Origin: Streptomyces violaceus
GTDB taxonomy: Bacteria > Actinomycetota > Actinomycetes > Streptomycetales > Streptomycetaceae
Direction of reading: 5' to 3'
Length of the DNA stretch: 7,240 nt
NCBI GenBank assembly: GCA_000715635.1
Contig: KL569161.1
Coordinates: 10,965-18,204, forward strand
In this document: piece by piece, positions 1 through 4,691 of the stretch
How the letters are laid out: each line of letters starts with the position of its first letter
Numbering within the stretch: position 1 is the stretch's first letter
Notes under the pieces: model-generated
Told to the model about the DNA's origin: nothing
Seen by the model: only the letters and a program-made list of their open reading frames with translations
Databases searched by the model: none
Program-made: the position numbers and the translations under genes

Positions 1-128
1 CGGACACCCCCCGACACGGCCCCGACCCCCACCCGGCACCAGGCGCAGACGCGCACCCCCACGCTCCGGCGAGACACAGCCCCACCCCCTCCCTACGCTC
101 AAGAGGAGGCGGCAAACGCCCGGAACCG
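1..128. other. C-rich upstream intergenic region
   Basis: This stretch is strongly C-rich on the + strand and shows no convincing gene. It ends just before the methyltransferase. It holds one weak promoter candidate (71-99) and a purine-rich Shine-Dalgarno-like run, aagaggagg at 101-109, which is not followed by a start codon at a usable distance. The gene that ends or starts to the left is outside the window. Confidence 0.5.
71..99 (+). promoter_or_regulatory. Possible vegetative promoter for the methyltransferase
   Basis: A -35-like gagaca (71-76, four of six matches to TTGACA) is separated by 17 bases from a -10-like tacgct (94-99). Transcription would begin near 106, giving a leader of about 38 bases before the ATG at 144. 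The match is modest and GC-rich Streptomyces promoters are hard to call by eye, so this is a candidate only. Confidence 0.3.
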
Positions 129-130
129 GT

Positions 131-136
131 GAGGAG
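131..136 (+). promoter_or_regulatory. Ribosome binding site that fixes the methyltransferase start
   Basis: gaggag lies seven bases before the ATG at 144, which is ideal spacing. The GTG at 129 in the same frame would overlap this site and has no purine-rich sequence before it, so ATG 144 is preferred. Confidence 0.75.
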
Positions 137-143
137 CGCAGCC

Positions 144-989
144 ATGACGATGCACAACAGCGCGGTCGAGGCGGACCGGGCCCTGAAGGCCAAGCACCGG
201 GCGATGTGGGCCCAGGGCGACTACCCGTCCCTGGCCGCCGAGGTCATCCCCGGCCTGGGAGCGGTCCTGGTCGAGGCATGCGGAGTGCGCCCTGGACAGC
301 GCGTGCTGGACGTGGGCGCCGGCAGCGGCAACGCCGCGATCCCGGCGGCCCTGGCCGGTGCGGACGTCATCGCCTCCGACCTGACCCCGGAACTGTTCGG
401 GGCCGGCCGGCTCGCGGCCGAGCAGCAGGGCGCGCATCTCACCTGGCAGGAGGCCGACGCCGAGGCCCTGCCCTTCGGCGACGCGGGGTTCGACACCGTG
501 CTGTCCTGCGTCGGCGTCATGTTCGCCCCGCACCACCAACAGGCCGCCGACGAACTGGTCCGGGTCTGCCGGCCGGGCGGCACCATCGGCCTGCTGAGCT
601 GGACGCCCCAGGGCTTCATCGGCCGGATGTTCGCCACGATGAAGCCGTACGCGCCCCCGCCCCCGCCGGGTGCCCAGCCGCCCCCGCTGTGGGGAGACGA
701 GGGCCATGTGCGCGCACTCCTCGGCGACCGGGTCACGGACGTACGCGCCGAGCGCCGGACCGCCAGGGTCGACCGCTTCGCGACGCCCGAGGCGTTCCGG
801 GACTACTTCAAGGAGCGCTACGGCCCGACGATCACGGTCTACAAGAGCATCGCCGACGACCCCGACCGCGTCGCCGCCCTCGACCGCGACCTGGTGGATC
901 TCGGCCGCGGCGGCGGCCTGGGGACGGACCAGGGCGGGACGGCCCTGGAGTGGGAGTACCTCCTGCTCACCGCCCGCCGAGCGGGCTGA
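144..989 (+). CDS. Class I SAM-dependent methyltransferase (UbiE/Methyltransf_11-like)
   Basis: A predicted soluble 281-residue enzyme that transfers a methyl group from S-adenosylmethionine to an unknown acceptor. The Rossmann-type SAM site is clear: motif I VLDVGAGSGNAAI at residues 54-66, the acidic end of strand 2 at D79 (SDLTPE), an ADAEALPF segment at 104-111 typical of adenine-contacting loops, the FDTVLSCVGVMFAPH strand at 116-130, and RPGGTIGLLSW at 143-153. A proline-rich stretch (PPPPP 171-175 and PPP 179-181) joins this core to a C-terminal part of about 100 residues, which in this group usually caps the substrate pocket. The length is normal for stand-alone methyltransferases of this type. 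The start at ATG 144 is set by gaggag at 131-136. No biosynthetic partner gene is adjacent, so the substrate (small molecule, quinone or lipid) cannot be told. The family call is firm; the role is open. Confidence 0.9.
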   Translation: MTMHNSAVEADRALKAKHRAMWAQGDYPSLAAEVIPGLGAVLVEACGVRPGQRVLDVGAGSGNAAIPAALAGADVIASDLTPELFGAGRLAAEQQGAHLTWQEADAEALPFGDAGFDTVLSCVGVMFAPHHQQAADELVRVCRPGGTIGLLSWTPQGFIGRMFATMKPYAPPPPPGAQPPPLWGDEGHVRALLGDRVTDVRAERRTARVDRFATPEAFRDYFKERYGPTITVYKSIADDPDRVAALDRDLVDLGRGGGLGTDQGGTALEWEYLLLTARRAG

Positions 990-1109
990 CACAGAAGCGC
1001 GGCACCAGGGTCCGAAGGCGTACAACTGCCGTACGACCAGGGCACGACGCCCGTCCTCCCCAGGTCGGATCTTCCCCGCATTCGGCAGGTGAAGCGGCAA
1101 ATCCGCACG

Positions 1110-1115
1110 TACCGT
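1110..1115 (+). promoter_or_regulatory. Candidate -10 element for leaderless transcription of the pump gene
   Basis: taccgt ends seven bases before the ATG at 1123, so transcription starting at the usual distance would begin at or next to the A of the start codon. No Shine-Dalgarno sequence lies within 20 bases before that ATG. I see no good -35 hexamer at 17-18 bases spacing. The rest of the gap 990-1122 holds only a 5-bp inverted repeat, cgtac (1019-1023) and gtacg (1031-1035), and no clear terminator for the methyltransferase. Confidence 0.3.
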
Positions 1116-1122
1116 CGAATGC

Positions 1123-3516
1123 ATGACGCATCTCGACGCGGGTGCCCGGCTCGACTCCGCGCGACCGGCGACGGTCACCTCACCCGTGACCGGCCTGACC
1201 GGTGCTCAGGTAGCCGAACGCGTGGAGCGCGGCCAGGTCAACGACGTGCCGGTGCGCAGCAGCCGCTCCACCGTCGACATCGTCCGCGCGAACGTCTTCA
1301 CCCGCTTCAACGCGATCATCGGCGTGCTGTGGCTGATCATGCTGGTCGTCGCGCCGATCCAGGACAGCCTCTTCGGCTTCGTGATCCTCGCCAACACCGG
1401 CATCGGGATCGTCCAGGAGTGGCGGGCGAAGAAGACACTGGACTCCCTCGCCCTGATCGGCGAGGTGCGGCCGACCGTGCGCCGGGACGGGGCCGCCGGT
1501 CAGGTAAGCACGTCCGAGATCGTCCTCGACGACCTGATAGAGATCGGCCCCGGCGACAAGGTCGTGGTCGACGGCGTCTGCGTGGAGGCCGACGGCCTGG
1601 AGATCGACGAGTCGCTGCTCACCGGCGAGGCCGACCCGGTCGTCAAGAGCCCCGGCGACCAGGTGATGTCGGGCAGTTTCGTGGTCGCGGGCGGCGGAGC
1701 GTTCCAGGCGACGAAGGTCGGGCGTGAGGCGTACGCCGCCCAGCTGGCCGAGGAGGCCTCCCGCTTCACCCTCGTCCAGTCCGAGCTGCGCTCCGGCATC
1801 TCCACGATCCTCAAGTACGTCACGTGGATGATGGTCCCGACCGCGATCGGCCTGATCATCAGCCAGCTGTTCGTGAAGGAGAACGCCTTCGACGACTCCG
1901 TCGCCCGCACGGTCGGCGGCATCGTCCCCATGGTCCCCGAGGGACTGGTCCTGCTCACCTCCGTCGCCTTCGCCATCGGCGTCATCCGGCTGGGCCGCAA
2001 GCAGTGCCTGGTCCAGGAGCTGCCCGCGATCGAGGGCCTGGCCCGGGTCGACACCGTCTGCCTCGACAAGACCGGCACCCTCACCGAGGGCGGCATGGAC
2101 GTCACCGAGCTGCGGCCGCTCCAGGACGCCGACGAGACGTACGTACGACAGGTCCTCGGCGCCCTCGGCGAGTCGGACCCGCGGCCGAACGCCTCCCTGA
2201 AGGCGATCATCGACGCCTACCCGGACGGCGAGCACTGGCGCTGCACCCAGGCGCTGCCCTTCTCCTCGGCACGCAAGTACAGCGGCGCCGCGTTCGCCGA
2301 GGCCGACGGGGAGACGAGCACCTGGCTGCTCGGCGCGCCGGACGTCCTGCTGCCCGACGACGACCCGGCCCTCGCCGAGACCGGGCGGCTGAACGAGCAG
2401 GGCCTGCGGGTACTGCTGCTCGCCCGGGTCGAACGCGACCTCGACGACGCCGAGGTGACCGAGGGGGCGAAGCCCACCGCCCTGGTCGTCCTGGAGCAGC
2501 GGCTGCGGCCGGACGCGGCCGACACCCTGAGCTACTTCGCCGACCAGGACGTCCGGGCCAAGGTCATCTCCGGCGACAACGCGGTGTCGGTCGGCGCGGT
2601 CGCCTCCAAGCTCGGGCTGTCCGGGACCACCGTCGACGCCCGCCGGCTGCCCGCCGACGAGGACGGCATGGCCCGGGCGCTCGACGACAACACGGTGTTC
2701 GGGCGGGTCACCCCGCAGCAGAAGCGGACCATGGTGGGGGCTCTGCAGTCCCGTGGGCACACGGTCGCGATGACGGGCGACGGGGTGAACGACGTCCTCG
2801 CCCTGAAGGACGCCGACATCGGCGTGGCGATGGGCTCCGGCTCGGAGGCGACCCGGGCGGTGGCGCAGATCGTGCTGCTGAACAACAGCTTCGCCACGCT
2901 GCCGTCGGTGGTGGCCGAGGGCCGCCGTGTGATCGGCAACATCACGCGGGTGGCGACCCTGTTCCTCGTCAAGACGGTCTACTCGGTGCTGCTGGCCGTC
3001 ATGGTGGTCTGCTCGCAGGTGGAGTACCCGTTCCTGCCGCGCCACCTGACGCTTCTCTCGACGCTGACGATCGGCATCCCGGCCTTCTTCCTCGCGCTCG
3101 CACCCAACAAGGAGCGTGCGCAGCCCAACTTCGTACGGCGGGTGATGCGGTACGCGATCCCGGGCGGGGTGGTGGCCGCGCTGGCGACCTTCGCGACGTA
3201 TCTGATCGCCCGGGAGCACTACACGGGCGCGGGTGCGCTGGACGCGGAGACCAGCGCTGCGACGCTCACGCTGTTCCTGATCTCGATGTGGGTCCTGGCG
3301 ATCATCGCCCGCCCCTACACCTGGTGGCGCCTCGCCCTGGTGGCGTCGATGGCCGGCGCGTTCCTGCTGGTCCTGGTGGTGCCGTGGCTCCAGCACTTCT
3401 TCGCGCTGAAGCTGGTCGGCATGACCGTGCCGTGGATCGCGGTCGGCATCGCGGCGGTGGCGGCGGCCACCCTGGAACTCGCGTGGAGGTGGGTGGACCG
3501 CCGCGTTCCCGCTTAG
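1123..3516 (+). CDS. ctpE: CtpE-like cation-transporting P-type ATPase
   Basis: A 797-residue inner-membrane pump that uses ATP to move cations. It matches the length and, from recall, most of the sequence of Mycobacterium tuberculosis CtpE, a calcium-uptake ATPase. The order is complete: helices M1-M2 near 64-99, actuator domain with TGE at 167-169, M3-M4 near 228-287 with PEGL at 272-275, phosphorylated aspartate D315 in DKTGTL, nucleotide domain with KYSG 385-388 and GAP 404-406, SGDN 483-486, hinge TGDGVND 551-557, then six helices (about 611-631, 639-661, 677-696, 712-729, 734-755, 764-790). There are no N-terminal metal-binding CxxC repeats, which argues against a copper or zinc pump. 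Unlike SERCA, residue 403 before GAP is Leu rather than Lys, and the M6 aspartate position is Ile650. The ATG at 1123 has no ribosome binding site, so a leaderless message is likely. Calcium as substrate is inferred from CtpE. Confidence 0.92.
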   Translation: MTHLDAGARLDSARPATVTSPVTGLTGAQVAERVERGQVNDVPVRSSRSTVDIVRANVFTRFNAIIGVLWLIMLVVAPIQDSLFGFVILANTGIGIVQEWRAKKTLDSLALIGEVRPTVRRDGAAGQVSTSEIVLDDLIEIGPGDKVVVDGVCVEADGLEIDESLLTGEADPVVKSPGDQVMSGSFVVAGGGAFQATKVGREAYAAQLAEEASRFTLVQSELRSGISTILKYVTWMMVPTAIGLIISQLFVKENAFDDSVARTVGGIVPMVPEGLVLLTSVAFAIGVIRLGRKQCLVQELPAIEGLARVDTVCLDKTGTLTEGGMDVTELRPLQDADETYVRQVLGALGESDPRPNASLKAIIDAYPDGEHWRCTQALPFSSARKYSGAAFAEADGETSTWLLGAPDVLLPDDDPALAETGRLNEQGLRVLLLARVERDLDDAEVTEGAKPTALVVLEQRLRPDAADTLSYFADQDVRAKVISGDNAVSVGAVASKLGLSGTTVDARRLPADEDGMARALDDNTVFGRVTPQQKRTMVGALQSRGHTVAMTGDGVNDVLALKDADIGVAMGSGSEATRAVAQIVLLNNSFATLPSVVAEGRRVIGNITRVATLFLVKTVYSVLLAVMVVCSQVEYPFLPRHLTLLSTLTIGIPAFFLALAPNKERAQPNFVRRVMRYAIPGGVVAALATFATYLIAREHYTGAGALDAETSAATLTLFLISMWVLAIIARPYTWWRLALVASMAGAFLLVLVVPWLQHFFALKLVGMTVPWIAVGIAAVAAATLELAWRWVDRRVPA

Positions 3517-3520
3517 CGCT

Positions 3521-3532
3521 CGGCTTCGGCCG
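3521..3532 (+). other. Small cUUCGg tetraloop hairpin after the pump gene
   Basis: cggc (3521-3524), ttcg (3525-3528) and gccg (3529-3532) form a 4-bp hairpin closed as C(UUCG)G, an unusually stable tetraloop. It begins four bases after the stop codon of the pump gene. It has no T-run after it and is short, so it may shape the 3' end of the message or be chance. Confidence 0.3.
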
Positions 3533-3564
3533 TGAGACTGCCGCCGGATGTCGTCCGCGGGACC

Positions 3565-3608
3565 GTTGTGGCTGGTCGCGCAGTTCCCCGCGCCCCTTTC
3601 GGGGCGCG
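3565..3608. repeat. Dispersed Streptomyces intergenic repeat element
   Basis: The block starting gttgtggctggtcgcg and running through cagttccccgcgcccc, followed by a tttcgggg turn, is a motif I recognise as recurring in many Streptomyces intergenic regions, usually near gene ends. Here it sits between two convergent genes and contains the terminator hairpin at 3589-3608. It has an alternative pairing, cgcg 3577-3580 with cgcg 3589-3592. Only one copy is present in this window, so its repeat nature rests on recall. Confidence 0.6.
3589..3608. terminator. Bidirectional hairpin terminator between convergent genes
   Basis: cgcgcccc (3589-3596) pairs perfectly with ggggcgcg (3601-3608) around a four-base loop. 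On the minus strand the loop is GAAA, a stable GNRA tetraloop, and the stem begins two bases after the stop codon of the secreted-protein gene. On the plus strand it lies 72 bases after the pump stop. There is no long T-run, as is common for Streptomyces terminators. It probably serves both genes. Confidence 0.7.
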
Positions 3609-3610
3609 TT

Positions 3611-4519
3611 CTACTTCACGTCGACGAAGTCGCCCGTGGCGTTGACCGCCGGGGTGGTCGTCGTGCCCGCGAAGGAGTAGCGGAAGTAGCCGTCCACGGA
3701 GGCCTTGACCGTGGTCTTCAGCTCACCCGTGGAGTTCGACTTGATGGTCTTCACCGTGGTGTAGGTGTTGGAGTTCTTCTTGCGGAACTGCAGCTTCACC
3801 GACTGGTTGGTGTAGCCGTGGTACTTGTTGTCGTCCCAGTTGGCGCGGGACAGCTTGCCGGTGACGGTGATGGTCTTGCCCTTCTTCACCGGCTCGGGCG
3901 AGGCGTTGACCGTCAGCTTGGAGAAGCGCTGGAGCTTGAAGGAGTTGGTCGGGTCCGTCACCGCGACACCGACCTTGTCCAGGTTCGGCTCGTCCGGGTC
4001 CTCGCCGTTGAAGGCGACGGCGAAGCCCGCGGCCTTCCAGGAGCCGGCGTCCTCGTTCAGCAGCGCGAACGGGTCGATCTCGACGGTGGCCTTGCAGTTG
4101 GCGACGGTCGCGGAGGAGTCCGTGCAGCTCGCGTCGTTGCTGTCGAAGAAGAAGACCGAGTCCTCGAAGGAGGCACCGCGGTACAGCTCGATGCCCGCGA
4201 AGAAGTCGTCCGCGTGGATGTCGACGTCCGCGCCGTGCGTCAGCTTGAAGGAGACGGGCACCTTCACCAGGTTGGTGGTGCCGGCGGAGATGTTCTTGCC
4301 GTTGTTGACCTTGACCGAGGAGAAGGTCGCGTTCAGGGCGTACGGCGTGCCATCCGCGGCGGCGGCGAGGGCCGACCGGCCGGAGTCGGCGTGGACGACC
4401 GCACTGGCGGCGGCGATGTCCGCGGGAACCTTCGGCTCGGCGGCCTGCGCGGCCGGCACGGCGAAGGCGGAAAGGGCCAGGGCGCCGGTGACGGCGGCCA
4501 CGGTGGCTCGGATGCGCAT
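3611..4519 (-). CDS. Secreted two-domain protein of unknown function with Ig-like C-terminus
   Basis: A 302-residue exported protein. Residues 1-26 are a Sec-type signal peptide: Arg at 2 and 4, a hydrophobic Ala/Leu/Val core, and an AQA cleavage site after A26. There is no lipobox cysteine, sortase motif or C-terminal membrane anchor, so it should be released or loosely wall-bound. The mature protein has an N-terminal beta-rich region (about 55-190) with acidic patches and a cysteine pair, C132 and C142, likely a disulfide. A C-terminal region of about 100 residues (200-302) begins at KLTVNASPEPVKKG and looks like an Ig-like beta sandwich (KTITVTGKLS, SVKLQFRKK, GYFRYSFAG). I recall several Streptomyces paralogues sharing this C-terminus, some labelled calcium-binding without clear proof. 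GGAG five bases before the ATG supports the start. No enzymatic motif is visible; adhesion, binding or wall association are possible. Confidence 0.82.
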   Translation of the reverse strand: MRIRATVAAVTGALALSAFAVPAAQAAEPKVPADIAAASAVVHADSGRSALAAAADGTPYALNATFSSVKVNNGKNISAGTTNLVKVPVSFKLTHGADVDIHADDFFAGIELYRGASFEDSVFFFDSNDASCTDSSATVANCKATVEIDPFALLNEDAGSWKAAGFAVAFNGEDPDEPNLDKVGVAVTDPTNSFKLQRFSKLTVNASPEPVKKGKTITVTGKLSRANWDDNKYHGYTNQSVKLQFRKKNSNTYTTVKTIKSNSTGELKTTVKASVDGYFRYSFAGTTTTPAVNATGDFVDVK

Positions 4520-4523
4520 GCGT

Positions 4524-4537
4524 TCTCCAGGTGGAGA
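4524..4537 (-). promoter_or_regulatory. Ribosome binding site inside a small hairpin
   Basis: In the mRNA sense, TCTCC, loop ACCT, GGAGA forms a 5-bp stem. The 3' arm is the Shine-Dalgarno GGAG (4528-4525), five bases before the ATG at 4519. The anti-Shine-Dalgarno CTCC lies directly upstream, so the site can be covered. Just before it, GGGCCCC (4572-4566) and GGGGCCC (4545-4539) form a longer GC-rich inverted repeat with a 20-base loop. Confidence 0.55.
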
Positions 4538-4583
4538 GGGGCCCCGGCGCTCGTCGTCGGCTCCTGGGGCCCAAGTGATCGTG

Positions 4584-4606
4584 GAGTCTGTTGACTCACG
4601 TGATCA
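4584..4606. repeat. Cluster of short palindromes in the leader
   Basis: gagtc (4584-4588) and gactc (4593-4597) flank tgtt. They are followed by the perfect palindromes tcacgtga (4596-4603) and tgatca (4601-4606). The cluster lies just downstream of the candidate -10 element of the secreted-protein gene, a usual place for an operator or 5'-leader stem. Confidence 0.5.
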
Positions 4607-4608
4607 GA

Positions 4609-4635
4609 TCCACGAGTGATGCGCTTGGTTGTACG
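4609..4635 (-). promoter_or_regulatory. Possible ECF-sigma-type promoter of the secreted-protein gene
   Basis: Reading the minus strand, CGTACA (4635-4630) is followed after 15 bases by CGTGGA (4614-4609). This resembles the recalled BldN (ECF sigma) consensus CGTAAC, 16 bases, CGTTGA, with four and five matches and a spacer one base short. The leader would be about 80 bases. The CGTGGA is part of a 7-bp inverted repeat, tccacga (4609-4615) and tcgtgga (4579-4585). The sigma factor is a guess; that a promoter lies here is likely because the gene has its own long, structured upstream region. Confidence 0.35.
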
Positions 4636-4639
4636 ACTG

Positions 4640-4666
4640 GTGAAAAATTTGTGCGGGAGTTTTCAC
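4640..4666. repeat. AT-rich inverted repeat upstream of the secreted-protein promoter
   Basis: gtgaaaa (4640-4646) and ttttcac (4660-4666) are perfect 7-bp arms separated by 13 bases. The AT-rich arms stand out in this very GC-rich sequence. The repeat lies just upstream of the candidate -35 element at 4630-4635, so it fits an activator or repressor site. It also lies 26 bases after the stop of the sacsin-like gene and could weakly end that message. Confidence 0.55.
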
Positions 4667-4691
4667 GAGCCGCCGCGGCGTCCCCTGAGAC

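Noticed and set aside
129..131. GTG as the methyltransferase start
   Set aside because: It has no ribosome binding site and overlaps the gaggag that serves ATG 144.
1019..1035. Inverted repeat cgtac/gtacg as an operator for the pump
   Set aside because: The arms are only 5 bp and lie almost 90 bases from the start codon. There is too little to support a regulatory site.
99..1178. 359-codon open frame on the minus strand opposite the methyltransferase
   Set aside because: It is a GC-bias shadow: the translation is rich in Arg, Gly and Ala with no motif, while the opposite strand carries clear methyltransferase motifs.
1180..3396. 738-codon open frame on the minus strand opposite the pump, and a 618-codon plus-strand frame at 1824-3680
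   Set aside because: Both overlap the full set of P-type ATPase motifs and have low-complexity Arg/Gly/Asp composition. They are side effects of third-position GC.
1123..4519. Functional pairing of the calcium-type pump with the neighbouring secreted protein
   Set aside because: The genes converge and do not share a promoter. The calcium label on the secreted family is unproven, so adjacency alone does not support a system.
3548..4594. 348-codon plus-strand frame opposite the secreted-protein gene
   Set aside because: The minus strand encodes a signal peptide, ribosome binding site and beta-rich domains. The plus-strand product is Val/Gly/Arg-rich with no recognisable feature.
4671..4680. 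Perfect 10-bp palindrome cgccgcggcg as a terminator of the sacsin-like gene
   Set aside because: It has no loop and no T-run, and such GC palindromes arise often by chance at this base composition.
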